Shown: in pieces, positions 7,452 to 15,272 of the stretch
Numbering within the stretch: position 1 is the first letter of the stretch
How the letters are laid out: the number at the start of each line of letters is the position of its first letter
NCBI GenBank assembly: GCA_964389305.1
Contig: CAYMEK010000053.1
Location: forward strand, 1-31,460
DNA: 31,460 bases
Direction of reading: 5' to 3'
Source of the DNA: CAYMEK01 sp964389305
GTDB lineage: Bacteria > Spirochaetota > Spirochaetia > SZUA-6 > DRHE01
Notes under the pieces: generated by a model
What the model was told of the DNA's origin: nothing
The model's database searches: none
Seen by the model: the letters and a program-made list of their open reading frames with translations, nothing else
Position numbers and translations under genes: made by a program

Positions 7452-9665
7452 ATGGCCAAGGCTGCCGTATTCGCCATCCTTCTTTTTCTGCTGCTTCCGG
7501 CGCTGCCCGGCGTCGGGCAGTCGCCCTTGCTGCCGGATACCGGCCGGATTCTGGAAGACTACCGCCTGGTTCGTTCTCTGTACCCGCGACCGGAGGGCTC
7601 GAAGGGCGAACGCGAGCTGCTCGCCTTCATAGAAACCAGGTTGAACGAGCTCGAGGTCCCCTACAGATGGCTGGATTTCCAGGAGTCGGATCGAAACCAC
7701 TCCTTCTCTGCCTGCCTGGCAGCCGATATCCCCGGCCGGCTCGACGACACCCTGATTCTGGCCGTGCCGATAAACCATCCTCCGGAGGCTTCCCGGCAGC
7801 TCGACGGCTCGATCAACGTAGCCCTTGGATTGAGCATCGTGGAGCTGCTCAAGCGCAGCACTCCGCCGCTCTCGGTAACGGTGCTGTTTCTGGGGGCGGA
7901 ATACGGCGAAGAGTCGGAGTATCCGATGGGAAGCAGGCTTTTTCTGCGGGACTTCTACCCTGACTACAGGGTCATGTGCCTGTACCTCAACCTCCAGCGA
8001 ATACCTTCGCGGCTGCATCTCCGTGCAGGAGGACGCGGCATCGAGGCTCCCTACTGGCTGCTGGAACGCTGCACCAGGGCCCTGGAAGAAACGGATATCT
8101 TCTTTTTGATGCGGGGAAACGAAAATCAGATATTCCGTATCGGGCTCACCTCGGAACGGACGATCATCGAACCTTTCCTCCAGGCCGGCTACCCCGCCGT
8201 CAGCTTCGAGGGGGAGTACGGGCCGGTAAGCGCACAGGAAGAAGCGAGATGGGTGTCCTCATTCAATTTGTTCTTCACCGAGCTGCTGGAATCCTTCACC
8301 GGCGGCATTCCGGAAACCTGGGACCGCCACTACCTGTTCTTTCAGGCCCGGGGCTTCTACTTCAGCATCTCGGAGAAGGTCTATCTGCTCATCCTGCTGA
8401 CGGTGCTGGCGGCCATTCTGGCCTACGGTCTGGTGTTCACCCGCAGATTACGGAAATACTTGCGCATCCTCGCCCACAATCTCTGGGCCCTGCCCCTTTT
8501 CTTCTTGTTCATCTTCCTGCTTCTCTTCCTCTCCACCTGGCTGCTGGAGGGCATTCTCAGGGTCCGCAATCTGGTCGATCTCTGGAAGGAGCTTCCTCTT
8601 CTGTTCCTCGGCTTCAAGCTGGCCGTGCCGCTGGCCATGCTCTTTGTGCTGCTGAATCTGGTTCACCGCCTTCCCGTACCCAGGCGGGGAAGCTTCTACT
8701 CCGCCGCCGCCCTGCTGTTTCTGCTTCTCGATATCATAGTTCTTGCGCTCATCAACATCTCCTTTACCTATTATTTTCTCTGGGCCTTTACCTTCGCCCT
8801 GCTGTTTTCGGTAACCCCCAACCGCCTGCTCAAAGTGCTTCTGTTTCTCGCCTCTCCCTACTGGATCCTGAAAACAACCATAGAGCTGTTCACGCTGCCC
8901 CGCCTCGAGTTCTGCCGGGTGCTACTGCTTTCTAAGTTCGGCGGCAACCTTCTGCTCACCGTGGTGCTGATCCCCTTCGTTCTGATGTTCATCCGTCTGA
9001 AGTTCATCTTCCCGCCCGTGCGCATCCTGGCTGACAAGACACGCCTGGCGGTGACCTCCTCGCTGTTCGCGGTGGTTCTGGTCGGACTCCTGCTCACTTT
9101 CCTGGTGTATTATCCCTACGGGGAGCACAACAAGCAGCCGGTCAGGGCCACCTACGTGATCGACGAGGTTGCCGGGGAGCATTATCTGCAGCTCTCCAGC
9201 CCGGCTCCACTCACCGGGCTGCAAGTTTCGGAGGGCGGCTCGACCATCTCTATCGACACACACTCGCGGCTGTACACCGTGCCGTTGGAGCAGTCTGGGA
9301 AGTACCTCGATACTACCGTCAGCACAGTCGGCTTCCTGGACAGGAGAAACATCAACCTCCTCCTCTCCCCCTGGTCCGAACCGTACCGGGTGGATATCAC
9401 CGTCTCCGCGGCCGAGGAGTTCGTGCTCTTCGACGCCAACTTCCCCTTCACCCGGGAGCCCGGAGGCCGGGAGTATGCGATCCGCATAGGCGTGAATCCA
9501 CCCTTTCCTCTCCCGATCCAGCTTACCGTGCCCAAGAACAGAATGTTCACCGTGGCGATTTCGATGGAGTATCTACGCCCCCCGGAAGGCTACGAGCTGA
9601 AGGGCGTAAACAAGGCCGTTACCAGCCGGTTGATGTTTCGTCGGGAGCTGGAGCTGAAAACCTGA
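7452..9665 (+). CDS. Membrane protein with degenerate M28-type peptidase domain
   Basis: A 737-aa membrane protein. A signal sequence (MAKAAVFAILLFLLLPALPG) leads into an extracytoplasmic domain (about 25-310) that follows the M28 aminopeptidase pattern: LILAVPINHP (metal-site HxD position, with the Asp lost), RQLDGSINVALGLSIVELL (GADDNxSG position, D118 kept), then VLFLGAEYGEESEYPMGS (catalytic Glu pair E153/E154 kept). The site is therefore partly eroded. About eight transmembrane helices follow (roughly 325-560), and then a beta-rich C-terminal domain (about 575-737). The shape recalls ER/vacuolar M28 membrane proteases. I start at 7452 because that ATG begins the signal peptide directly; 7419 would lie in the promoter. 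dinB follows after 10 nt. Substrate and activity are unknown. Confidence 0.7.
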   Translation: MAKAAVFAILLFLLLPALPGVGQSPLLPDTGRILEDYRLVRSLYPRPEGSKGERELLAFIETRLNELEVPYRWLDFQESDRNHSFSACLAADIPGRLDDTLILAVPINHPPEASRQLDGSINVALGLSIVELLKRSTPPLSVTVLFLGAEYGEESEYPMGSRLFLRDFYPDYRVMCLYLNLQRIPSRLHLRAGGRGIEAPYWLLERCTRALEETDIFFLMRGNENQIFRIGLTSERTIIEPFLQAGYPAVSFEGEYGPVSAQEEARWVSSFNLFFTELLESFTGGIPETWDRHYLFFQARGFYFSISEKVYLLILLTVLAAILAYGLVFTRRLRKYLRILAHNLWALPLFFLFIFLLLFLSTWLLEGILRVRNLVDLWKELPLLFLGFKLAVPLAMLFVLLNLVHRLPVPRRGSFYSAAALLFLLLDIIVLALINISFTYYFLWAFTFALLFSVTPNRLLKVLLFLASPYWILKTTIELFTLPRLEFCRVLLLSKFGGNLLLTVVLIPFVLMFIRLKFIFPPVRILADKTRLAVTSSLFAVVLVGLLLTFLVYYPYGEHNKQPVRATYVIDEVAGEHYLQLSSPAPLTGLQVSEGGSTISIDTHSRLYTVPLEQSGKYLDTTVSTVGFLDRRNINLLLSPWSEPYRVDITVSAAEEFVLFDANFPFTREPGGREYAIRIGVNPPFPLPIQLTVPKNRMFTVAISMEYLRPPEGYELKGVNKAVTSRLMFRRELELKT

Positions 9666-9675
9666 AGATCAAGTT

Positions 9676-10848
9676 ATGAGCGTCATCTTTCATGTTGACC
9701 TGGATGCCTTCTACGCCTCCGTCGAGCAGGTCGACGATCCGTCCCTGGCGGGCAGGGCCGTGGTGGTCGGAGCCCTTCCGGGACACCGAGGCGTGGTGTC
9801 CTCCTGTTCCTACCAGGCCCGCCGCTACGGAGTGCACTCGGCCATGCCTGTCTCGGAGGCCAAGCGCAGGTGCCCGGAAGCCGTCTTTCTTCCCGTACGG
9901 ATGAAGCGCTACCTCGAAGTCTCTGAGTGCGTGATGGCCATCCTGGAATCCTTCACGCCCGTGTTTCAACAGCTTTCGATAGACGAAGCCTATATGGACA
10001 TGTCGGGCACCAGGCGGCTGTACGGACCGGCCCTGGCAGCCGGGAAGACTGTAAAGGAGAGAGTGCGGGCGGAGACCGGGCTCACCCTGTCAATCGGCAT
10101 CGCCGCCAACCGCTACCTGGCCAAGCTGGCCTCGGAATACTCCAAGCCGGACGGGCTGTACCGCCTCGAGCCGGGGGAGGAGACCGCGTTTCTCGACCTC
10201 TTGCCCCTGGACAAGCTGTGGGGGGTGGGAGAGCGGACACGGCAGCGCCTCCTGGAACTCAACATCGCCACGATGCCTGCCTTGAGGGACGTCCCGCAGG
10301 ACATCCTCTGCTCAATGATGGGGGAAGCCTGCGGCCGTTACCTGTATCGGGCCTGCCGCGGCCAGGATCCGGGCATCTTCGCCGCCAGCCCGAAGAGCCA
10401 CTCGGTCAGCAGTGAAACGACCTTCGAGCGGGACATCAAGGACTCGCAGGCGCTCAGGCGGAGCCTTCTCGAACTCTCCGAGCAGGTGATGCACCGGCTC
10501 ATCAGCGACAATCTGAGAACCAATACCGTGTTTCTCAAGCTGCGCTTCTTCGATTTCGCCACAACCCACGTCCAGAAAACCGTGAAGCACTGGATCTCCT
10601 GTTCGGACGAGATCTTCAAGCTTGCCTCGGAGCTGCTCGCCCAACGCTGGAACGGATCCACCCCGGTTCGCCTGATCGGCGTTGGCGTGGCCGACGTGGT
10701 GGCGCCTGGTCAGGCGGTCCAGGGTGAGCTGTTCGAAGACGCCTCGGACAAGAAGAGGAAGGTAGAAGAGACGGTGAGCCGGCTGCGCGCGAAAATGGAC
10801 GGCGTCAAGCTCACCCGGGCGAGCCTGATCGACAAGGACCTTCCCTAG
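9676..10848 (+). CDS. dinB: DNA polymerase IV (Y-family translesion polymerase)
   Basis: Error-prone polymerase that extends past lesions and mismatched termini. The start FHVDLDAFYASVE gives catalytic D8 and a Phe12-Tyr13 pair at the steric gate; SIDEAYMDMS provides D103/E104. SIGIAANRYLAKLASEYSKPDG and LWGVGERTRQRL (helix-hairpin-helix in the thumb) are typical, and the little-finger domain runs from about 240 to 345. QGELF near residue 350 matches a beta-clamp binding motif, followed by a basic tail. The length (390 aa) is normal. It is the second gene of a unit with the M28-like membrane protein, 10 nt apart, with a weak Shine-Dalgarno. No LexA-type box was recognised upstream, so SOS control is not supported by the sequence. 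Confidence 0.95.
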   Translation: MSVIFHVDLDAFYASVEQVDDPSLAGRAVVVGALPGHRGVVSSCSYQARRYGVHSAMPVSEAKRRCPEAVFLPVRMKRYLEVSECVMAILESFTPVFQQLSIDEAYMDMSGTRRLYGPALAAGKTVKERVRAETGLTLSIGIAANRYLAKLASEYSKPDGLYRLEPGEETAFLDLLPLDKLWGVGERTRQRLLELNIATMPALRDVPQDILCSMMGEACGRYLYRACRGQDPGIFAASPKSHSVSSETTFERDIKDSQALRRSLLELSEQVMHRLISDNLRTNTVFLKLRFFDFATTHVQKTVKHWISCSDEIFKLASELLAQRWNGSTPVRLIGVGVADVVAPGQAVQGELFEDASDKKRKVEETVSRLRAKMDGVKLTRASLIDKDLP

Positions 10849-10895
10849 CGCTTCCGGCGCGGCTGCACTGCGCCTGTGACGGGACGCGGCATCGC

Positions 10896-11792
10896 CTACT
10901 TCCAGGAGGCCAACAGCTCCCTGGCCTCTTTTAAATCATCTTCCTGGCTTCCCGTCCGCCCCGGCAGCGATTCCAGCTCCCGGATCACCCAACCGATCAT
11001 CTCGAGGGCTTCCTCCCGGTCGGACATGTCCTTCAGCGGGACCACCGCTTCATAGTAGAAGTTCTTCTCCATCGGATCTGTTTGCGCCTCGTACTTTTTC
11101 AGTTTTCTTCCCTGCTCGCGCCCGCGCCTGGAGGCGCTCCAATCCCGCTCCCAGAGATGCTTGGCCAGCTCGGTGTAGAAATCGTAGTTCAGCTCATCCT
11201 CGATTCCCGCCCTGACCTGCTGCTCGTGCAGATCGACGGACTTGCGGCCCAGAGAAACGGCGTTGTCCTCGTCGCCGAAGGAGACGGGAAATCCTGGGAC
11301 CTGCTCGTAGAGCTGCCCCAACACGTAGTAGGAATCGGCATGATCCGGCTTTACGGCCACGGCCTGCTGCAGAAGCTCCCGCATCGGCTTGGCCTTGAAC
11401 AGGGAATTGAGGATGCCCTTGACCTGTCCCCAGCGCCCGATGTTGGCCGATTTCCAGTAGTAGCCCAGGTGGTTGCGCGGATCGGCGTCGATCCCCTGCT
11501 GCGCGAGAGCCTCACCCTTCTCGAAATAGGCGAGAAGCTCCTCCTCGCTCTCTCCCCTGTCTTCAGCCTCGTCTCCGAGGTTCAGCCAGGTCCGGGCCAG
11601 GCGCCAGCATACTTCGGCCTTCTCGGCTCCACCTGATGCCTGGCTCAAAGCAGAGTCCAGAATGATCCGGCACTGCTCGTAGTCCTCCTCCTCGTGCAGC
11701 CGGTCGGCCTGGTCCAGGACCTCCTGAAAGTCCGCGCTCACCAGGTAAGGGCAGGCCATAAGCAACATCGCAATAATCCACAGTCTCCTCAT
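10896..11792 (-). CDS. Exported TPR-repeat protein
   Basis: A 298-aa protein with a cleavable signal peptide (MRRLWIIAMLLMACPYLVSA, likely cleaved before DFQEV). Cys14 in LLMAC could alternatively be a short lipobox, but that would leave an unusually short signal. The rest is helical TPR-like pairs: DQADRLHEEEDYEQCRIILDSAL, a central segment WKSANIGRWGQVKGILNSL, then AVAVKPDHADSYYVLGQLYEQVPG. The layout resembles the RMDN-type TPR family, although I could not test this. The start is supported by AAGGAG 9 nt upstream of the ATG. A perfect -35 with a modest -10 and a 15-bp palindrome at the expected transcription start suggest repressor control. It is convergent with dinB across 47 nt. It probably acts in the periplasm as a scaffold; the partner is unknown. 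Confidence 0.75.
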   Translation of the reverse strand: MRRLWIIAMLLMACPYLVSADFQEVLDQADRLHEEEDYEQCRIILDSALSQASGGAEKAEVCWRLARTWLNLGDEAEDRGESEEELLAYFEKGEALAQQGIDADPRNHLGYYWKSANIGRWGQVKGILNSLFKAKPMRELLQQAVAVKPDHADSYYVLGQLYEQVPGFPVSFGDEDNAVSLGRKSVDLHEQQVRAGIEDELNYDFYTELAKHLWERDWSASRRGREQGRKLKKYEAQTDPMEKNFYYEAVVPLKDMSDREEALEMIGWVIRELESLPGRTGSQEDDLKEARELLASWK

Positions 11793-11816
11793 CTCTACGG
11801 TCTCCTTGATTGATTT

Positions 11817-11831
11817 TCGACACGGTGTCGA
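11817..11831. promoter_or_regulatory. 15-bp palindrome, candidate operator
   Basis: TCGACACGGTGTCGA has perfect 7-bp arms around one central base. It begins 3 bp downstream of the -10 box of the exported TPR gene, so it would cover the transcription start. A second, smaller inverted repeat CCAAT/ATTGG (11833-11845) overlaps the -10 box. Confidence 0.45.
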
Positions 11832-11834
11832 CCA

Positions 11835-11864
11835 ATGCTATTGGCACACCCATCCCGCTGTCAA
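11835..11864 (-). promoter_or_regulatory. Promoter of the exported TPR gene
   Basis: TTGACA (11859-11864), 18 bp, TAGCAT (11835-11840) on the minus strand. The leader of about 35 nt includes the palindrome and a proper AAGGAG. Confidence 0.5.
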
Positions 11865-11909
11865 GCTCGGCGCGGTCGTGCTTCATTTCCCGGTTCCCCG
11901 GAGGATGCC

Positions 11910-11937
11910 TTGACAACCGAGGTAGTTGCCATATAAT
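11910..11937 (+). promoter_or_regulatory. Start-proximal promoter of the NAD-dependent epimerase gene
   Basis: TTGACA (11910-11915), 16 bp, TATAAT (11932-11937): both hexamers are perfect. The -10 is followed by GGAGGTCC and then the ATG at 11946. Normal initiation 7 nt after the -10 would begin beyond the GGAGG, giving a leaderless message. Confidence 0.65.
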
Positions 11938-11945
11938 GGAGGTCC

Positions 11946-13094
11946 ATGAAACGACTGCCGGCGACAGCGGCCGTTACCGGGGCGTCGGGACACGTCGGGG
12001 CGGCGCTGTCACGGGCCCTGTTGGAGCGGGGCACAGACCTGCGGGTGCTCGTACACAAGGACACTCGCGCCCTGGAGGGGCTTGCAGCCCGACGGGTGGC
12101 GGCGGACCTGACCGACACCGACTCACTGTGCCGGGCGTTCCGAGGTGTGAAGGTGGTGTACCACCTAGCCGCCCTCATCGAGCTAGACAGACGCGGGGCC
12201 GAACGCATGCATCGCGTCAATGTGGAGGGAACGCGAAACGTAATCTCGGCCTGCCGTATCTGCGGAGTGAACCGGCTCGTTCATTTCAGCTCCATAGAGG
12301 CCCTTTCCGATCTCAACCCCAGCAAGCCGACCGACGAGCGCAATCCACTGGCCGGACCGCGGGAAACCACGAGGTACGGGTGGACCAAGGCGCAGGCTGA
12401 GCGACTGGTCCTCGAAGCGGCGGGTCAGGGCCTGGAGACGGTAATCATGTCGCCAACCGCCATTATCGGGCCGTATGACTGTAAGCCGTCGCACCTGGGC
12501 AAGTCCCTCCTCGACCTCTATCATCATCGACTGCCCGCCCTGATTCGGGGGGGCTTCAACTGGGTGGACGTTCGCGACGTGGTTGAAGCTTCCCTGTCGG
12601 CCTCGGATAGGGGAAGGAACGCCGAGCGCTACATCGTCAGCGGCACCTGGCTCTCCCTTCCTGATCTGGCCGTCCTGGTCGAGGCGATCACCGGTAGAAA
12701 AGCACCTCCGCTCAATCTGCCGCTCTGGCTGGCCCGGGGGGTGGCTGCGTTTACCGGAAAGTTACCGGGGCTGAGCGCGCGGTTCCCCGCTTTTACCCCC
12801 GACGCCCTGCTGGCCGTCGCCAAGCACCGGCAGGTGAGCTGCGAGAAAGCACGAAAAGAGCTGAATTACCGTCCCCGACCCCTGGAAGATACCGTCCGGG
12901 AGACTTTTCGCTGGTTCCGCGACCGCGGAGTTCTGGAAGACTGGCCTCTTCAGGCCGTTTGCCCTAAGCCTGGCTCCCAGGCACCTCCTGCGCCTGACCG
13001 TCTCTACTCGGAAGGAAGCAGGTTGTCCCGCTCGAGCAGCTTTTCGAATTCCCCGGCGGGCAGGGGAGGACTGAACAGGAAACCCTGCAGGTAA
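11946..13094 (+). CDS. NAD(P)-dependent epimerase/dehydratase family protein (dihydroflavonol-reductase-like)
   Basis: Extended short-chain dehydrogenase/reductase with an N-terminal Rossmann glycine motif TGASGHVG (11-18). The active site is SS at 115/116 plus Y144-GWT-K148. VYHLAA and RVNVEGTRNVI are standard extended-SDR segments. It most resembles the dihydroflavonol-4-reductase/HpnA-like branch acting on hydroxyl or keto groups of small polar or isoprenoid substrates; the substrate is unknown. The domain should end around WFRDRGVLED (about residue 332), yet the frame stays open for 50 more residues to 13094, crossing 91 bp of the opposite-strand EAL gene. That tail is low-complexity (Ser/Pro/Arg) and looks like antisense read-through, so either the tail is dispensable or a closer stop was lost. 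Confidence 0.85.
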   Translation: MKRLPATAAVTGASGHVGAALSRALLERGTDLRVLVHKDTRALEGLAARRVAADLTDTDSLCRAFRGVKVVYHLAALIELDRRGAERMHRVNVEGTRNVISACRICGVNRLVHFSSIEALSDLNPSKPTDERNPLAGPRETTRYGWTKAQAERLVLEAAGQGLETVIMSPTAIIGPYDCKPSHLGKSLLDLYHHRLPALIRGGFNWVDVRDVVEASLSASDRGRNAERYIVSGTWLSLPDLAVLVEAITGRKAPPLNLPLWLARGVAAFTGKLPGLSARFPAFTPDALLAVAKHRQVSCEKARKELNYRPRPLEDTVRETFRWFRDRGVLEDWPLQAVCPKPGSQAPPAPDRLYSEGSRLSRSSSFSNSPAGRGGLNRKPCR

Positions 13095-14671
13095 TCGCAA
13101 GCCATGGTTTTCAAGATCTCGAACTGGGCCCGGCTGGCCACTCCCTCGATCAGCACATTTTTGTTTCGGCTTTTCACTGTGTTTATAATATTGGCCAGGT
13201 AGGCCTGTTCTTCACTGCTTCCTTCCAGGGCATCGACAAACACTTTATCGATCTTGAGAGTTCGGGCGGGAAGACGCTTGAGATACCCCAGAGAGGAATA
13301 ACCGGTGCCGAAATCGTCAATGAAGGTCTCGACCCCGATTTTCTCCAGCTCCAGCATCTTCTGGATCGTTTCCTCCGGGTCCTCCATACACTTGGTCTCG
13401 GTGATCTCCAGCTTGAGATGCCCGGGATCGAAATCACCGGCCTGTTTGATGGCTTTCTCCAAGACTGCCAGGAGGTCGGTATCGGCAAACTCCCTGGCGG
13501 AAAGGTTGACGGACACGTAGATGTCGTGCCGTTCGATCCAGCGGGCTATCTGGCGGCAGGCGGAAAACAGCGCCCAGCGTCCCACGGGAATAATCAGCTG
13601 CGTCTCCTCGGCCACGGAGATGAAATCGAGGGGCGGAATGTATCCTCTCTCCGGGTGCCGCCAGCGAATGAGAGCTTCAGCGCCGCGGATCCGGCCCTCG
13701 GTGTCCACCACGGGTTGGTAGTGAAGCTCGAACTGCTTCTTGTCGAAGGCTTTGGCGATCGCGCTCTCCAGGCTCAACCTGGCCACGGCGCTTTCGTGCA
13801 GCGCCTGATCGAATAAAAGGAAACGCAGCTTCCGCTTTTTTGCCTCGTGCAATGCCGAAGCGGCTTTCTGGATAATGGTGTTCTTGTCTTCGCCGTCGTT
13901 GGGATACAGGGCGATGCCGATGTGGCAGCCGATCGAGATATCCGTCTCTTTGAAACGATAGGGAACCGACACGCTACTATAGATTTTTTCGGCCACCTTC
14001 CCGGCATCGGTGTTCTTGCTGATATTTGAAAGTATTGCAGATAGCTCGCTGCCGGCGAAACGGAACACGTAGTCACTTCTGCGCAAGCTGCGGCGGATCC
14101 TCAAGCCGGTGTTCTCCAGCAACAGGTCACCGATCTCGTGGCCGTATACCTGGTTGACCTTGGCCAGATTTTCCACGCTGATCGAAAGCACCGCCCGCAG
14201 CTTTTCGTGCCTCGAGCGTTTTGCCTTCTCGATCTCCTTATCCAGAATGATGTCCAGAGATCTGCGATTGAACAGGCCGGTTATTGGATCCCTGTACTCG
14301 TAGTTGGTGAGCTTGGATTCTATCTCGCCCATGGCGGTGATGTCGTGTGAGAATACAGCCACGTGGGTGATCCGGTCCTTGTCCCGATAGGGATAGTAGG
14401 AAACGTGCATGTACTTCTCGAAAGGACCGAATTTGAACTTGTCGATGTAGTGAACCTCTTCCCCGGCGAAGCATTGATCCAGGTAGCGCTTGAGAGAACT
14501 GTCGAACTTCTCCTCCCCCCAGATCGAGGCAACTTCTCTGCCGAGGATATCCTCTTTGGTTTTGCCCATCTCCCGGCAGTAGGAATCGTTCACCAGTTCG
14601 TAGATGTAGTCCCGGTTTATCAGGGTTATGAAGTCTTTAGCTACATTGACGATATATTCGTAAGCATCCAT
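13004..14671 (-). CDS. PAS-GGDEF-EAL protein, probable c-di-GMP phosphodiesterase
   Basis: Cytoplasmic three-domain signalling protein (numbering from the ATG at 14671). There is a PAS domain at about 1-115, a GGDEF domain at about 120-290 and an EAL domain at 300-545. The GGDEF signature has become AGSEL (206-210) and the metal-binding aspartate segment reads SISVEN, so cyclase activity is not expected. The EAL side keeps EAL (332-334), N389, E422, the DDFGTGY motif (452-458), KID and Q529, but the usual EGVE reads EGVA at 509-512. It is probably a c-di-GMP hydrolase, perhaps tuned by the PAS and the dead GGDEF. I prefer the second ATG (14671) because a TTGACA/TACAAT promoter straddles the first (14695). 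Its 3' end overlaps the convergent epimerase by 91 bp. Confidence 0.9.
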   Translation of the reverse strand: MDAYEYIVNVAKDFITLINRDYIYELVNDSYCREMGKTKEDILGREVASIWGEEKFDSSLKRYLDQCFAGEEVHYIDKFKFGPFEKYMHVSYYPYRDKDRITHVAVFSHDITAMGEIESKLTNYEYRDPITGLFNRRSLDIILDKEIEKAKRSRHEKLRAVLSISVENLAKVNQVYGHEIGDLLLENTGLRIRRSLRRSDYVFRFAGSELSAILSNISKNTDAGKVAEKIYSSVSVPYRFKETDISIGCHIGIALYPNDGEDKNTIIQKAASALHEAKKRKLRFLLFDQALHESAVARLSLESAIAKAFDKKQFELHYQPVVDTEGRIRGAEALIRWRHPERGYIPPLDFISVAEETQLIIPVGRWALFSACRQIARWIERHDIYVSVNLSAREFADTDLLAVLEKAIKQAGDFDPGHLKLEITETKCMEDPEETIQKMLELEKIGVETFIDDFGTGYSSLGYLKRLPARTLKIDKVFVDALEGSSEEQAYLANIINTVKSRNKNVLIEGVASRAQFEILKTMACDYLQGFLFSPPLPAGEFEKLLERDNLLPSE

Positions 14672-14684
14672 GATTTGTCGCTCT

Positions 14685-14714
14685 ATTGTACGCATCCTGC
14701 CCGGAGCCTGTCAA
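14685..14714 (-). promoter_or_regulatory. Start-proximal promoter of the PAS-GGDEF-EAL gene
   Basis: TTGACA (14709-14714), 18 bp, TACAAT (14685-14690) on the minus strand. It ends 13 nt before the ATG at 14671 and covers the alternative ATG at 14695, which decides the start. Confidence 0.55.
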
Positions 14715-14725
14715 AGCCCGGAACT

Positions 14726-14765
14726 AAAAAAACCGGCCCGAGATGACCTGGCAAAGGCCAGCCTT
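14726..14765 (-). terminator. Rho-independent terminator of the fliS-DUF212 operon
   Basis: On the minus strand, AAGGCTGGCC pairs with GGCCGGTTTT (several G-U pairs) across a 16-nt loop, and the T-run totals seven. It lies 66 nt after the DUF212 stop and just before the promoter of the next gene. An alternative inner hairpin CTGGC/GCCAG could compete. Confidence 0.55.
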
Positions 14766-14830
14766 CCTCTATCCGCGCCTCTTTCACCGGAATATTACAC
14801 GAACCTAACTGAAAAGATACAGAGAGACGA

Positions 14831-15262
14831 TCAGAACGGCAGCAGCCAGCCGGCGGCGGCGGCCAGCCCGCCTCCCACGGCCAACCCGATCAGGACTTCC
14901 GGGAAGGTATGGCCTACAGCGGGGGGAAGTTCGATTCGCTGTTCGACTGGCAGCTTCTCCATTAACCGCTCCAGGATGCGGGAATGGCTTTGCACGGCCG
15001 CCCGCACCCGTACGATGTCATAGATGACTATGGCGGAAAACACGAAGGATACGGCGAAGATTTCCGAGTCCGGACCCAGCTTGAATCCTATCGAAACCGT
15101 GAGGGCGGTGACGAAGGCGGTGTGAGCGCTAGGCACGCCGCCGGCTGAGAAAAAATAACCCGGCAGGAAGCGGCGCTCGCGAAGCGAGTAGAAGACGATC
15201 TTAAAAAGCTGGCAGAGAAGCTGAACAGCCACCGCCGTGACCAGCGAGGCGCTGAAAGGCAT
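14831..15262 (-). CDS. Divergent PAP2 family (DUF212) membrane protein
   Basis: A 143-aa membrane protein of the acid-phosphatase/vanadium-haloperoxidase-related DUF212 family. Diagnostic pieces are FFSAGGVPSAHTAFVTAL (38-55), IVIYDIVRVRAAVQSHS, and the C-terminal GHTFPEVLIGLAVGGGLA. There are four hydrophobic helices. The family is assumed to be lipid-phosphate-phosphatase-like, but its activity is not settled. It is the last gene of the fliS-polA-coaE-SPOR operon, 10 nt after the SPOR gene, and is followed by a terminator. The length is normal for the family. Confidence 0.85.
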   Translation of the reverse strand: MPFSASLVTAVAVQLLCQLFKIVFYSLRERRFLPGYFFSAGGVPSAHTAFVTALTVSIGFKLGPDSEIFAVSFVFSAIVIYDIVRVRAAVQSHSRILERLMEKLPVEQRIELPPAVGHTFPEVLIGLAVGGGLAAAAGWLLPF

Positions 15263-15272
15263 GAGAGAGGCT

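Noticed and set aside
9590..9675. LexA/SOS box controlling dinB
   Set aside because: No recognisable palindrome lies in the short gap, and dinB appears to be cotranscribed with the upstream gene.
10856..10874. GGCGC/GCGCC hairpin between dinB and the TPR gene
   Set aside because: Only 5 bp, a 9-nt loop and no T-run on either strand; not convincing as a terminator.
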